From contig JACDQD010000002.1 of assembly GCA_019843655.1 (NCBI GenBank), positions 5,032,585-5,096,584 on the forward strand: a DNA stretch of 64,000 bases. The letters are read 5' to 3'. The notes beneath the pieces are model-generated. The model was given only the letters and a program-made list of their open reading frames with translations, was not told the DNA's origin and did not search any database. Position numbers and translations under genes: made by a program. Within the stretch, counting starts at the first letter, position 1; the number at the start of each line of letters is the position of its first letter. This document shows positions 1 to 14,171 of the stretch, piece by piece. The DNA is from Lethocerus indicus. Lineage: Eukaryota; Arthropoda; Insecta; Hemiptera; Belostomatidae.

Positions 1-41
1 TAACGTATTTTCTGTAAAAGGCGCATGTACCGGCACGAGCC

Positions 42-224
42 ATGTCGTCGGCGAGGGCGGGAGTTTCGCGAGTTCGAGACCCGATGTCGGACTGCCCTCC
101 GGTACTGATCGGTGAAAAAGTAGTGTGGTTGGGCAGCGGAAGCGGGCTCCCTAAGCCGGCCAAAGTAAGATGGATCGGAAGACTTCCGGAGATGGGGCCC
201 GACTGGGCCATCGGCTTAGAATTG
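42..224 (+). CDS. CAP-Gly domain exon, first half (CYLD-like)
   Basis: Encodes the first half of a CAP-Gly domain, a fold that binds microtubule plus-end proteins or C-terminal acidic tails; in CYLD such domains recruit ubiquitin-pathway partners. The reading contains GEKVVWLG, then KVRWIGRLPE and a DWAIGLEL end, the normal order of a CAP-Gly domain. The exon stops at a GTAGGT donor at 225 in phase 0 and joins in frame to 5400-5547, which finishes the domain. The start is uncertain: in-frame ATGs lie at 42 and 84, an in-frame stop at 15-17 limits the exon to the left, and an acceptor-like AG at 19-20 is also possible. It could be the 5' end of CYLD or of the RBR ligase gene downstream. No USP domain of CYLD was seen before 35 kb. 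Confidence 0.6.
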
Positions 225-3200
225 GTAGGTGGGTCAATTATAATACAACGGTTTGTCTCGCCGGCCGGACAGAGCGCTGGAAAATTCACCGACCAGTTTT
301 CCAAAAGACGCGAGGCGGTTGTCGAATCTTTTGTCGATGCTAAATTTAAAATTTGATTCTGCTATACTATATCCCATTTCCGAATGATGCGTCACGGCTT
401 TTTTAATTGCCTATGTAATGGATAAGAAGTGGGTACTGTTTTATTAAAATTCGCACACGAGGATTTGATTTTGGTGTCTCTTAAGGGGTCACTTTTGAAA
501 TTTGAATTAACGATAGTCGTATTTAAGAGTGCATTCGGTGATCTTTTTTAGCTAAATAACAGTAGCAACTACATAAAGTTAACTATGTGCCGCTGCAATT
601 CAAATAATTAAAAGGTTACAGTCTATCCTTGCAGTCGCAATTTCTACCAACTGTGCAGTCCTTTGTGCACTCATTAACAAAGCATTTTCCTTGTCCTAAA
701 AGTTGGTATTGCGAATAACCTCAGTATGCGTTGCCTCGATGCCGGTTAATCCCTAAAATTCACCCCAATATACCCTCCAAGACAGTGTACCGAACGGCAT
801 CCGTTAGCCTGCGAAAACCTGGCATTCGGCTGCGCTCCAATTGTGATCGGTAAGAAATCTAGCTAACTGAGTAAACAGCAGTATTTATAAACTTCGCGGT
901 GTTGTTGAACCGCCTACTTGCAGAATAACGTGCCAGAAACGGGAACTTCTCACCGCTAACACTATTTCTAATAGCATCTGCCAATATACATAACGATTAG
1001 CCGAATAATCTTTCGTTTAACTGTTACTATAATTGTCTTTAATTGTTACTACATTATCACTCCTATCAGTGGGTTACGATATTTAAGATTTTCATTTGGT
1101 CATTCTCCTCACTGGTATCTGGTTTACCTCCATTGATTATTTAAAACCGCTCTATGATTCTTCGTAAGTTTACTATTATGGCTGCTCGCCTACTCCATCG
1201 AAATTCTCCGTTGAATTGGGATATATAGTATAACTATAACTATATAGTAATTATCGGCATAAAGTCCGATCGTACTGTAATTGTATTACCCATGGATGAT
1301 ACCACAGGCGTCCTATATTTATATTCTATGATACAATCCTAGCATCTTAACTCACACATATCTTGTATTACGGTACCTCAATTATTTATAACTTCATTCG
1401 AATGTGTTTGAATATTGTAATTAAGCGGTGTTACAGGGCCAATATTTAGGCTTCGACGTACTTATACTCAAAGCATTTCGTTAATATATTTCCCTAGGTA
1501 TTATATGTAGGTTCCCGAATGAATTGTTTAAGCAAATTGGACAATTGGCATAGAGAATGCAGGCCCGCATTGCCAAAAAAAACTGAGTGGCCCAACAGAT
1601 GGTGTCATCTTTAATTTCAATGCTTCGACGTTCCCACGAGATTAGAGTTAGAAAAACTCAACGTTAATAAAAACACATATACTAGGCGCGCATTTATTCA
1701 GTACGAAGACACCTCGCGATAGAATAGATTTGTGCGGAAGAAAATTTCGATTTCATTTATTTCCAGTGGCCTCATTTCTGACCAATTTATATCATATACT
1801 TAAGTAGAAATTAAATCAGCTTTTAGGCCAGGTAACATTTCTGTTAGTATATTTACCGAGAAGTAAACCAATAGATGTAATATATAACATAAAATACACT
1901 ATTGAGGATCGAAGAAAATCAAATTACTTTAATTTATAGAAAATGTCAAGTGCAACATATATGAGTACGAGATTGCACATTTTGTAATAGCTCTGAATTA
2001 TACAAAATTTTCTATTGTGACAGTTTATATGCCGAGTTTACTGTGGCACGGGCAAGTGTCAGCCTTGTTCTTGGACTTTAAATTTAAAACAAGGAAGAGA
2101 TTCCTGGCGTGTTTTATTTTAGGGCCTTCTTCATTCCACTCCTCATTTCACGTTGTACTTTCGTTCAATTAACATTCTCTTCCAAGCGATAGGTTATCGT
2201 TCACAAAAATACATTTTTACAATCTATCCAACTGGTTTATCAATGCGTGGACACTAGTCGAGGAGTCCTTGGAATAATCTGTTTCTTGAAATTGTGCCTT
2301 GAGTGACCGCGTTGTTCGGAAAGGTTCCAACCAGTATGATTTATATTTAGTGTTGTTACAGTGTGTTAAAAGGATGTTCCCTCGGCAAAAGACGTCCGTA
2401 AGTACGATTTAGCCTCGATTCGGTACCTCTGCACTTTTGGACACTTCGCAGGCCCGCAAAGTGATGACGGTCGTTAATCAAATGGCGATAAACGCCACTG
2501 CCAAAGAACATAATCAGTATTAACGCGGTCCTAAATCTGAGACGAACTGGAGGAAATAAGCTAAACTATCGACCCTAGTCGATGACTGGGAATTAGTCAC
2601 GATTCGTGAGACGACTATCGGATATCAAAAATGTTAATAAATGCATTTATTTAGAAATACGGATTAAATCCAAAATTCAAAAAGACGAATGACATAATCA
2701 CAGGAGTTCGATGTTCCAAAGGCTTGCGGTTTGGGGATCGGACTTCCCCTGCCCGCGAGTATTTACTGAATACTATTTTATTGTGAAATAGTCAATATTT
2801 TTTCGCTATATAATTATCATCTTCGTCGTGATGTTTAATGTAATCTTGGCTACCATCCCAAGTCTATATCCCAAAAACGTAACTGTTAACACGAAAGGTG
2901 TATCCAGTTAAGAGCACGATTATTCGCGCTTCAAGTGTTCTGGGGCGAAATCATACGGACAAAAATAACCATTTTAGCACTCTTTTTTAGTACCGTCTTT
3001 GTCCACTCTATTTCTCGTTGGATTAAATTGTGCCTTGTTCACAATGCGACAACTAAACTAGACCGGATCGGTCAAACGCCAGATCAGACCTGCACCGAGC
3101 CTAACAGACACTCTCTATATATAATAGGTGGGCCGCGAACGCCGCCCTATTTCGATAGTCTATCATTTTAAGAAACTTCCACTGCAACACGTACTAGAAT

Positions 3201-5399
3201 ATTTCGGCTGCTTCTCAAATGTACCACGTATGAATATATTATGTGCAAAGCTGAAAACAAAATGGGTAAAATTACCTCTTCGAGAGAGGGTGGGAAGGAG
3301 AGTTGTTAGCAGCGGGCCCGACTTTCACAGTCGCCTGACCGGAACAATGCCGGTCATGACTGGGAACAACATAACTGTTTTCGCAATGGATTCCGAACAT
3401 GAGATCCCAGCGGAGAGACGGTATTCTTCTCACAGCGGCGGAACGTGGAAAATCCAGCAGAAGGAAAATGTTTCCTCGATCCCGACAAAACACATTTCCC
3501 AACTATATTTAGTATGCGTACGAACGTTACATCAATACCAATGCAGTCGTAGCAGTGGAGTTAAAGTCGAGCATAATTATATCACGTCTATAGAGTATTG
3601 TATTCATTGAAATGAAACATAGTTTCGCGCGAACGTAAACACTAGTATGGATGTAGAAGGGTTTTTTTCTGTTTAGTCATACTTACTGACTTGAGCAAAT
3701 AGCGTCGCTATAGCTAATATTTAACAATAATTCATTCTCCAGTTGGACCAACCGTGTCCTCTTAATTAGACTTTCTACCGGAGGTATTTAGTAATTGGTA
3801 TTTACAAACTGCAATAATAATTAGAGGCGAACGTACGTGCACCGTTCTATGGTTCTGTTGCTACGTCTAATGGTATGTTACCGAGTTTCCCCAACTGGAG
3901 ACAGGATTTGGACCATTCAACTACAATTCGAACTATACTTCTTTTTCATTGGATTATCAATATGTATCACAATACTAATTTCATAACCAGATTACGCAAT
4001 TTGACTTTGTTGTGTACTCTAGCTCGCCGGCGTGGGAAAACAATCCGGTATTTTGTGAGCTTCAAACTGGATTGTATTCAGGAAGAATCGCAGCTATAAG
4101 TAAGAACGAGAAATATATAGTCTATCTTGCAATATTCTGTCACCATTCGCCTAGTCGATTAGTTTAAAAAAACGAACGTTTAAGAAACGCACGTTTAATG
4201 TTTTCCTCGATATTCTGTTAATATTCAAAGAGCCTGAAAATCGCATGCAATCCAATTTTGTCCTCATTCTAACAAATATATTTTTCAGAAAACCCATGGG
4301 CATAGAAAATCCCTAAAAGTGGATAGCGTGACCTACAGATTTCTGTAGCCTTACACTATATACAATTAGAATAATAGTTTATGTTTTGTGACGAGATTTG
4401 GCGAGCTTATAATCAAATGTATCGCAACATCTTGTGGAGTGCCTATTAAAACTCACTTCCGGTGTTTGATAATTTTATGCTCGAAAAATCTTAACTCTCA
4501 CTTTTGCCAGATTGTACCGATTTGAGGAACTCATTTTCCTTTTTGGAAAGTAAAAGTTTTGACTCGAGATTAACCGGAATTTCACCCAACATTATGAAGA
4601 ATCTTCTTTAGTTCACTGCCATCTGCTCTGTGCGGGTGGGGAATACCGGGCAAAGTTTATTATCGGATTATAGTTAGCAAATATGAAGAACTGGCCAGTT
4701 CGATATTCGAAAGAAAAACTTCAGGTAATTTCGTTCGATTTTTCTTGTTAGAGCGTTTTCCGTGCTCGGACAATATACTTGGCTATATATAACATCCGCT
4801 TACCGCTAAAAAAAGACTCACCAAGTGCACTTTATGCACTTTAGAATAGCGTTTGTTCGAAAGGTCTCAAGACACTTATTAGGTTTACTAGATAAGCGCT
4901 AACAAATAGATAAGGGTGTGGTCCTATCTTCAACAGGAGGCAATCTGGTGGCTTGAAGCACTTTATCTTTACAGCTGTAAAAATGCTAGCATGTCTGCCC
5001 GCTGCTATTATTTTGACAGCTATACCTTAACTGAAAGTGACAATGCGGGAGCGTACAAAATGTTTTCCTATTTTCTTAACTTTCAACAGGATTTTTACTT
5101 CAGACTTCTTCATAATCGGGGTATATTTTACGCGAACCTTAACGGGTACCTTGAGGTCAATCCAAAGTTTCGCTTAGTTAGCTTTGCAGAAAATATTGCA
5201 CATAAACGATACAACATTTGGACGGGACTGTGCGAGGCAGACAAGAAAACATGATAGTGGTTCGAATCCCGGTGACGGATAGAATTGTAATTTGTAACAA
5301 ATTAAATCGGAGGAGTTGATGAAGGAGCAATGTGAATGGAGGAATGTTATTCATTCATCAGTTTTGTCGAATTAATTAACATTTGTTGGATTTGTTTAG
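225..5399 (+). other. Intron between the two CAP-Gly exons
   Basis: A+T-rich sequence without a convincing coding exon. Open frames at 3128-3610, 3875-4099 and 4916-5254 show no recognisable family, no splice-site pair and ordinary composition. A TTCGAATCC stretch near 5257-5268 resembles a tRNA B box but lacks the arms of a tRNA. Confidence 0.6.
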
Positions 5400-5547
5400 G
5401 AGGAGGCTCTTCCTTACGGCGGTATAGACGGGTCTTGGGGCCAGAGGACCCTGTTCCAGTGTTCGCCCAAACACGGGCTCATCGTGCCTATAAACAGTAT
5501 CACTCCGCTACTTTCATCCCAACACAACCAACCGCCCAACAAGAAAG
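5400..5547 (+). CDS. CAP-Gly domain exon, second half
   Basis: Begins after the acceptor TTTGTTTAG and ends at the strong donor GTAAGT (5548), phase 0 in and phase 1 out. The translation carries PYGGIDGSWGQRTLF and then CSPKHGLIVPINSI, which is the second half of a CAP-Gly domain (the GxxDG turn, the LFxC strand and the HGLFV-type strand). It fuses directly to the GLEL end of the exon finishing at 224. The last residues are polar (QHNQPPNKK), typical of a linker. The next compatible exon must supply two bases; the acceptor at 34842 does so. Confidence 0.7.
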
Positions 5548-7016
5548 GTAAGTAGTCTCCGACATTGTTATCATCGTAACACAACACTACATTTTTACCT
5601 TTCTACCCAATATTCCTAGTATTCTCTAGTTCTCTCGCATGTCTTTGTGAATTCATATTTTCTCCCGGAACAGGTGTCCGGGATTGGACAGTTTAGAATA
5701 AATAAATTCAAGGTGCTATTTCAAACCTGCTAGAACTCTTTCACAATTGTGTTTGGTTGTAATATTGAAAGTCAAATTTGTTACTGGAAAGCCATAAAAA
5801 TAAATGATAGAAGCTAAATACCCTAGTATAAGTAGCTACTATAATTTAAAGCTATACTAAAATTATAATATGCTATTCCTTTAAATTCTACATTTTACAT
5901 TGATCGAAGAATGTAAATTACACATAATTATTAGATATTTATTATTTACGTTCATAGTTTCTATGAAACACATTCTATAAGATGGCTATATGGGTTAGGA
6001 CTATTGCTTCCCTGAAACTGAATGACCATTATAGAAAATCATAAAGCGTAGTTGAGAAAATAACTAACATAATAAATAATAAATAACAAAACAGGTCTAT
6101 TCCTCTATGAGTGAATACAGGATACACCTATGGGGTTGTTCCTTGGTAAAGGATTTACATTCACTCAAGACCTTAAAAATATACTGAAAATTAGTCTTGT
6201 ATGATATTCAAAACTGGCAGGATGCCTCAGCATTAATCTATACGCGTACGTACCTGTATAGTACTTATGGAATGTTACTGACAACGGCGGGAAGCCGAAA
6301 TCGGTGTAGCCTGAGCCAGTCAATAGCAATATTAATGAACTTCAAAGTCATTTCGACAGTGTGCATTACCTTTATTACATCGAAAAATATGCGTTAAATA
6401 ATTAATTTAAATTTATATTTTACTATAATGAAGATTTTAATTAGGTGTAAACGCTTAAAAGTAACTTACGACGGTAGAGCGTGTACGATAATCGTTAAAT
6501 TTCACAAAAATAAAATTAGAAGAGAAAGCCAATAACTGGCAGTTATAATGAAGGCCCAGCAAAGTTATGAATGATAATCAGGTACAATTTTGAATTGTGT
6601 TAAAAAGCCGCTAGCAGCGACTTTTCCTCTTGTAGAACGAACCTCAGAGATTTCTATTTCCATTGGGCGTAAACGCTCGGGTCTAAAAATAAATGGTAAG
6701 TTACTGCGGTTAAGTGAAAGAACTGTAAACGTGCTCAGACTTTTGTTATCCCGACATTTTTAAGGGGTATTTGCCAGTTTATTGTGGTCAGGTGGCGGTT
6801 GAATGTCTCTCGGAATATTTTCGGGACCCAATACGTAACTTGATTCTCAAATAACACGAGGCTATTTATTTTTTATCATATACCAAATATTAAATAAAGT
6901 TAGTTGCTAAACATGTTCAAACATTTCCTATTTATTATTATCAGGTTCATTTCTATTTTTCTTCACTTTCGATTTCCTCAACGACCGTTACAATTTTTTC
7001 ACATTTTCATTCGACA

Positions 7017-7036
7017 ATATATATATATATATATAT
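7017..7036. repeat. (AT)n microsatellite
   Basis: Ten AT units within an A+T-rich intron-like region. Confidence 0.95.
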
Positions 7037-8156
7037 CATGTTTGTCAAATAATAAACTCGGCAATTTCAGTGAGGAGTTCCTCGCTGTTACTCGGATGTT
7101 CGTATCCTCTGAAAATATGGCCCATTACACTCTTAAACGAAGTTTACGGGTTACATATAGGAGTCTGAGTTGGTTTGAAGTAGGAAACTGTCGTGCTTGT
7201 GAAACTTTACCGACATATAGAGCGGCCCTTGTTTGATAACTCAATAGTGCCACGGGAAAGGCGCTCTGCAGGAACTTATTTCACAACCGGTCTTTAGTTT
7301 TAGCAACTGCGGTCCGTTGACACCGAAGGTCTTATTACAACATTGCTCTGCGCGGATAAAACAATTTCTTAATTAAACAGTTAACTTTTTAGAAATACAT
7401 TTATACCTCAGTACAGTACATATGTAAAAATATTTATTATCTGGTGTTTTCCAATTGTATTTCGGGTTTATGGACGCGTGCGTTGCTTAATTTTATATGT
7501 GGTGCAGCTACTGTAAAATGAGGCATTACATGCAGAAACGTTATAAGAAAAATGTACAGTTTTCTACTTGTCATAATTAAAACTTGGTTAGAAGATCATC
7601 GTAACCATATAGCCCACTCAGTGGATTTAAGCGATGCGGGCGGAAGATGAGACTGACAATAATAAAAGTCGATTACTCGTAATAAATATTGGTGTTTATC
7701 CGATTTCGGGTTGTAATCGACTTCAGTTTTCAGAATTTAAATAGTCGTTTATAAGGTCGTTTTTTTAGGCTTTTAAATTGAAGCCGAGCGGTCGGCATTG
7801 ACACACTTGATGGGACTGGACTAGGCTTCGCCTCTCGCCATATTTGACTCTGTCAAGTCGAAACCTGGTCGATCAATTAATCGATAAGTCCAGCTCCTTC
7901 CAGTTCAGACTGTCGGTTGGAGAATAGTTAAACCTCTTAATAATTCGAATTGAATGCCCAAAGTGCATTTCCTCTTCCTATCGAGGAATTAATTGCATAT
8001 TCGGTATTGGGCGGGAAACTGTTCTCTGTCTCGAACGAATTGTTTGGGCCGGATGTGGACAGATGCGCACGGCGGCTCTTGAATGAAGCCGGTAATCGAG
8101 ATTTCCTGTCGGCGGTGAGAGGGGCGACCGCCGTATTGCCAATACCTGAAAGGAAG

Positions 8157-8192
8157 GGTGGTGGTGGTGGTGGTGGTGGTGGTGGTGGTGGT
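8157..8192. repeat. (GGT)12 microsatellite
   Basis: Twelve perfect GGT units, followed by an imperfect GTT GTT GGT tail. It creates a spurious poly-Gly frame on plus and poly-Pro or poly-Thr frames on minus. Confidence 0.95.
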
Positions 8193-9259
8193 GTTGTTGG
8201 TACCCATCTGTGGATTGGGGCCAGCTGCTCTGGGCCGTTCACCTGGTTATGGCCTCTAAACAAGCTATCACCCCTCGGTATGCACCCTTATTTATGTAAA
8301 CTTCCCTCCCCTCTTCACCGGTACGCGATAGACAAACTTTACTCCTCACCTCCAGTACAAATAAAACAATAATTGGATTTATGCCGTGTTCGGAATCTCC
8401 TGTACCGCTAATGGATAATTGTTTGACTTGTTCTGTATCTGTTTCACTAATTGAACTTTCCGAAGGAAATAATTGGCGATAATAAAGGTAGGCATATTTT
8501 ATCCGAATGTCCACTCGGAGGAAAGAAATGTCTATAGTTTGATATATATAATATGTTCTTTATTATCAGAGTTAAATAAAAATAGGTAGTGCACTTGATA
8601 CTGGCGACAATTGTCTAAGAGAGGCCGAACAAAGGCGACGGTTTCGGTGTTTAGCTAAGGTCAGGTAAGGGATCGATCTGGGTGAAAATCAGGTGATCTC
8701 CCCGTCTCCGCCTCGCCTATCGGTTTATGCATTTCGGAGTGCCGCCAAGGTCTAAAGCCCTCCTCTAAAGCCGAACACATTAATAATACTGCACTTTTTT
8801 GTTCGAATCGGCCCTAAGGGAATCTTTATTGTGCTCGAATGTCACGCGATTCGTATCCCCAGACACGCTACCTCCTGAAAACTGGGATAGGGCCATTGCC
8901 GCCGCCGATTAGGCGTCGATCCGATTGAAAATTTAAAATACGAAATCTTTTGTATCGAAGGCGAGTTTGAAACTCCAACCGATAATTCTCTGATCGCAAT
9001 ATTATAGTAATCCGGCTAAATAAATATTGATTTTTAGAGAAAAATTATGTCGAAATATTTACTTTTTTGCGGCAAAGCAAATACCGTTAAGTAGATTAAG
9101 AAAATCATTACGTAATCAATCAAAACTTGAAAGATAGTATCCTGTAAACAATTACTTTACATATTCTATAACGTGATTTCTCCAATATTAATTAATTCAT
9201 ATCTTCTAGGTCTTGAGCTCATTCTGTATAAGAAAAGACATGTCGTCTTCCCAGACATG

Positions 9260-9322
9260 TTTCCATACTGTAGACAGATATAACCAGACTGTAGACGCAT
9301 ATCTCCATACTGTAGACAGATA
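9260..9322. repeat. 21-bp tandem repeat, three copies
   Basis: The core ACTGTAGAC recurs at 9267, 9288 and 9309, a regular 21-bp period, with the flanking CCATACTGTAGACAGATA shared by copies one and three. As 21 is a multiple of three, the minus strand keeps an open heptapeptide repeat there, which is probably fortuitous. Confidence 0.85.
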
Positions 9323-10753
9323 GACAAATATGGGCACAACTTATTCGGACAATCAAACCGGCTGCTACTTTCTCCCTCCTAAGACGAAGGCTAACTGCAT
9401 ATGTCCCGTATAATTTTGTTTTGCAATTAAAATTCGTTTTCTGTCGTGAAATTGAAATACGAAAAGATTTTTTACCTTTATGGTAATGACAAAATATGAA
9501 ATGTATAATAATTATATGTATATTCACTGGAATCAGTTTTTTTATCAGTTTTTGAGAATAATTTTGCCATTATTGACAACGCTTGCGTTGTAACTGTTGA
9601 TAATCGTTCGCTCTAACCTATTGGTTTCTTAGAATCTTTCAACATATAATAAGTCCGTATCGAAAATAAATATACAAAAATTCTTCCACTTTCTTAGTCG
9701 TATAAGAGTGATTACTTCCTTAGTAGTGTAAAATATGATCAGTCGGTATTTCTTGATTCTTAACGCAGCGAAGCGTCACGTTTCATTGTTACAGCCAGTG
9801 ATTTCAGCAGTCTCTCTAACTGATTGAGATAAAGAATCGCCAACGGATTTCCCTCGTTTAAACTTCCCAAACAACACTTGAGTAAACAGTTTTTCTGGAA
9901 TCTTCCATAGCAATTATCGCTGATAAACTTTGGCGTTAATTTTTATTTGTATATAGAGCGTTTAATTTAATATCGATCAGAACGAAGAAAAATTCAAACA
10001 ACTAAAAATGTACTTAATTAACTAATAGCGGCCTATAATAAAAAAAATTTCAAGCTAATTTGCACACATTGTGAATTAAAGAGCGTTGCGACTTATTAAT
10101 CAGTGTGAAAAAGGGAAATAAAAATCAGTAGGAAAATAAAAACACAATATTATCAATGCGGGTAGTGTCTCTCATATTGATATCGGGACAATAGAAAATG
10201 AGGTGTCGAAAAATATTGACAATTGAGATAACAAGCCATAAAAAATTGAAAATAGAACGGACAGAGCGGGCATAATTCAACGGACAAAGTTCATGGGAAA
10301 CTCAAATTTATATAGCGACCGGAGAAAACAAACCGAAATATAAATGAGCGAAGGGTTCAATGACCAGTACTTCAATAGTCAGTGACTGGCTTGCGGTGGG
10401 ATAGCGTAATGTGGGAAGAACCATTCGAAGGGTTTTTGTCCTTTCCTTCTGGGGCCCGCTCGGGAATACAAGAAAAATCCCGTGGAAGTGACTGAAAAGT
10501 GGAATGAACAATTAGTATATTATTCCACGGGAATAATATAAGCGTTTAAGACAGATATACAGAATTAAGAATATCTCGTGAGACCTCAACGTTGACATAA
10601 ATTAAATTAAAGATTAAATTAGATTAAGGAAGCCAACCTTAGCCGGGCAATTTAAACACAGCAAAACGAGAACACAAAAAACAATCCAACAGTCTCGAAT
10701 TTCAGCAGCCCAATCGTACCAACCCAACAATTATCATTATTCTCGAGATTCGA

Positions 10754-10790
10754 AAAACCGGTTTCGGATTTCAACCGTCGTCAGTAGCAT
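10754..10790 (-). repeat. Hammerhead-like repeat copy
   Basis: On the minus strand it reads GCTA, CTGACGA, an imperfect stem-loop CGG...CCG, AAAC and CGGTT. It shares the conserved ACCGGTTTCGG and CGTCAGTAGC blocks of the family (plus-strand sense). The base at the would-be cleavage position is U, and the 3' half of stem I (UUUC) no longer pairs with GCUA. Confidence 0.55.
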
Positions 10791-13452
10791 TCCGTCAATA
10801 AATTCGCCCGTTTACCCGCCCATGACGGTTGCCAATGAAGCGTCCGGTATGCACTGCCACTCCGATCTCACATGCGTAAGTACCTCAATAATTTACTAAT
10901 ATTAACGATTGAGCATTCTGTCCGCACAGTTTCTTGTGCAACGGCAGACAGAATTATATCATAGGACCAACAATATCAACGAGGGGAGCCAGAACATTAG
11001 TGTACCTTAAATTAGTCTATAGTCGCTGTACGAATTTTATTTAGCGTAAATTGAATAATTCATCCGTCAGTTCTTTCTGTAAAATATTAATTCGGAATTT
11101 ATATATTGTTGCAAGGTTGTTTGAAGAAGCGAGGGGACGACGCGTTTGAAGAGAATTCCCGCAAAGGTATTCAATTATAAGATCACGAGTGCACTTAGAG
11201 AGATTTTACGCCTATTGCGACAAGCCGTTGTCCGGTCGTCAAACTGCTGAATGTTTTTTTGTTTGAAATTAACATTTTATTATCAGTTGTTAACATTATA
11301 GTTGTGTGGAGTGAACCACCCCCCCACTATCCGTACTCACGGCAGCATGAGAGCTAACACCGATTTGCCCGCCCCTCCCGATAACGAATCTGTGCCATTG
11401 TTTTTAGTAGCGAGTCGAGATAACGCCAAAGCGTAGAGCTGGAGCCCGATAACTTCTGTTCGTGTTTGATTTCCACTTTGTCTTTCAGTTCCTACATTTG
11501 CGACAGTGGACGCGTCAAAACAGACTGGGTCATTGCACTTGGCCGGACTGTCAAGTGCTCATGTCACCGGCTTGTAGTTTACTTGAAATAAAACTCGATT
11601 GCTCCATTTGGGAAATTGAATTTCGTCTATTTATTTATATTACTAGTTTCATAGCCAAGTTCCTAATGCTCGGCAGTTTTTGCCGAGCGTACGGTGCTCA
11701 GGAGGCTAAAGGGGCCTGTCGGGATTTCGTTTGGCTGTCCAGATTGTATTCCAGTGATTTTATATTTCTTGTAAAGTTTTAGATTCACAGTTCTTGTATT
11801 AATGCAAGGTTGGTGTATTTGCTATTAAGATAAATGGGTCTCTGAAAGGGGGCCATATTCGGACGAATGTCAGTTAAAAGCGAGCGCTTTTCATGTACAA
11901 ATCATCAAACTGTTCATTCGTTACGATTCTTAGCTTGAAATCGGAGCAATCCACATTTTATCTGGCCGCCCGTATGCTCTTCATTGTCCGTAAGAAAATA
12001 TTTTGCTAATGCTGACGTAACGGTTCGTAAAAATAAGTATCTCAAGTGGAGGGGACTTATTCAGGCCTGACCCTCTCAATTCGATGAAATGCCCCATTAG
12101 TCAGATTGCTAATATTGGATATGATGAGTTCAACAGTTATCATGCTATCATATATGTAGACGTCCGCGCGCATGTGTGTGTCTAGAGAGAAACAAATGAT
12201 TTTTCTTGTTCATACATTATTTGAAAAAATATTTATTTTAAGCACAGTTTCGTTATTATCGATTAATTACAATGTTTACAAGAGTGGACGAAAATAATAC
12301 TACCTCAACTCAAGATGGAGATAGCACTCTTCAGTTCGATAGCGTTAAAGAATGTTTACTGAGGATATCTATCTTCAGTGTAGAATGCCACTTTAATAAC
12401 TTCACGTTTATTCATACTGCACTTTCCTCACTCAGAAATGGAACGGCCATCGGGGAAATTATGAAAATTTTCCAATGAAAAATAACAGCATTGTAAATGA
12501 AAGTATAATTCTCAAACCGACAGCTTAAAACGTGCTCAAGAATTGGTAAAGAAATAGCCTACCCAGAGTTGAGGACCAAACAACCGATAGGAATATTTCT
12601 ACAAACGTATTTGAGCCTAACATTATTTTTCTTCTATATATTTTTACATTAATGTAATAATTACAGTGGGTTGTTCGGAACATTGTACCCTGGTTAATGG
12701 CCCGTTTCAAAATTAAGATAGAGAGACACAGGTCATTATATTCGTGTTATGTTCAGTGGGCGCTAACGACGACCCCGGTATTTTTAGCCTGGTCGACGTT
12801 GTGCCTGGCAAAGGAGAACATGTTTTAAGGCTGTTGCTGGATAAGTTGTATGTGTCTGTGTGGGTTTGGGCAGATCGGAGACAGAGATTGCCGGCGGTGG
12901 GCTTCACTCAGTCAAGTCACTTCCTAAAATTAGGAGGGGCCCTCCCCCCATTTTGACTCACCCACTATTTTCGTGAATACTCAACCAACCACCCGCCATG
13001 ATTATTTTTCCATTCCACACAAACAGTTGAAAACAAAAAGGAAAACGGCCTTCTATTCTTATCTTCGTTTTAGGCCCAGTGAGTGTTGTTACCCGATACC
13101 GGCGCGCCATTTGGGCAAATTAGGCGCAATACGAGAGAAAGAAAACGAAAATGTATACCGAACCAGAAAATAACTACAATAACATTCAATGTATAAGTAT
13201 ATATTTAATACAGTTATTTAAACAACGGGACATTAGCCCCAGTTCAACGCCAACTATTGACACGTGTTGCATGACTAAACGATACGTACTGCTGACAACG
13301 GCGAATGGCCTAAATGGGACAGAAGGAAACGGAATATTCTAAGTTTAAATAGCGTTATCCGATATCTAAAATACTATATAATCGAATGAAGACAATGGAT
13401 ATGCAATAACAAAGTATGAATTCTTGCCGACCCGTTGGAGGCACCACGTATG

Positions 13453-13484
13453 AAACTTCAAAACTTCAAAACTTCGAAACTTCA
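13453..13484. repeat. 8-bp tandem repeat AAACTTCA x4
   Basis: Four head-to-tail copies of AAACTTCA, the third ending in G instead of A. Confidence 0.9.
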
Positions 13485-14171
13485 AAAATAAATTTGCGCT
13501 TATTTGTTGCAGGAAGTTATTTGATCGCAAACATTCGATAATTAAACTGTACCATTATTCCTCGTTTGTTCACATATCTTGTTTCTGCGCATTATAAGTC
13601 TTGAACAGTAAAATAGCATTCAGCCAGAGGACAAGTGGGCAACAGGAAACGGGACTTTTGTGACGACGCACCTTATAATAAAAACAAGACTTGAGCTTAC
13701 GACCAAACGTAGAATGAAATTGCCGCGCAGAATGCAAATGCTCGAGGTGCCTACAGAGTCTTGCGACTAAATGTTGCATTTAAAAATACTTGACAATAAT
13801 GACAACCTAATTGAATAATGATGATAAAGGACACTAAATATTTACAAGGTGAATATTGGTTATTTACTGATTTGGTACGGCAACTAACAGTGTTCAATTG
13901 CTGCATTACATTTATCAGGTTTTTTGTGATCTCAAAGTTTTCACCGATTCAAGATGAAAAAAATATTTTCAATAGTATAGTGTCACTGCTCTCGATTGTG
14001 CCGGATTGACAAGTGAAAAGTCGCAATGAAATTATGGCTGGTGAAAAATGAATGTCTTTACGTTCATAAGAAAAGTATAGATGGAAAAATTAGTATCATT
14101 GTATTGAGCGAATAAAAAACATGACCGTAGATTTCGTGTGTTTTTGTCTCCTCTCGCTGGTTTGGTCTTTT

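Larger units (their letters stand above)
5548..14123 (+). other. Long non-coding stretch, intron of the CAP-Gly gene or intergenic
   Basis: No secure gene on either strand. It holds a TA tract (7017-7036), a (GGT)12 tract (8157-8192), a 21-bp tandem repeat (9260-9322), a copy of the hammerhead-like repeat (10754-10790) and an 8-bp tandem repeat (13453-13484). The open frame at 7950-8372 is driven by the GGT tract and has no family signature. Confidence 0.55.

Noticed and set aside
3128..3610. 160-codon frame on plus
   Set aside because: No family signature, no splice sites at its ends, ordinary composition.
5257..5275. tRNA-like B box (GGTTCGAATCCC)
   Set aside because: The T stem pairs at only two positions, and no D arm, anticodon arm or acceptor stem surrounds it.
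7950..8372. 140-codon frame with poly-Gly
   Set aside because: Held open by the GGT microsatellite; the non-repeat part matches nothing recognisable.
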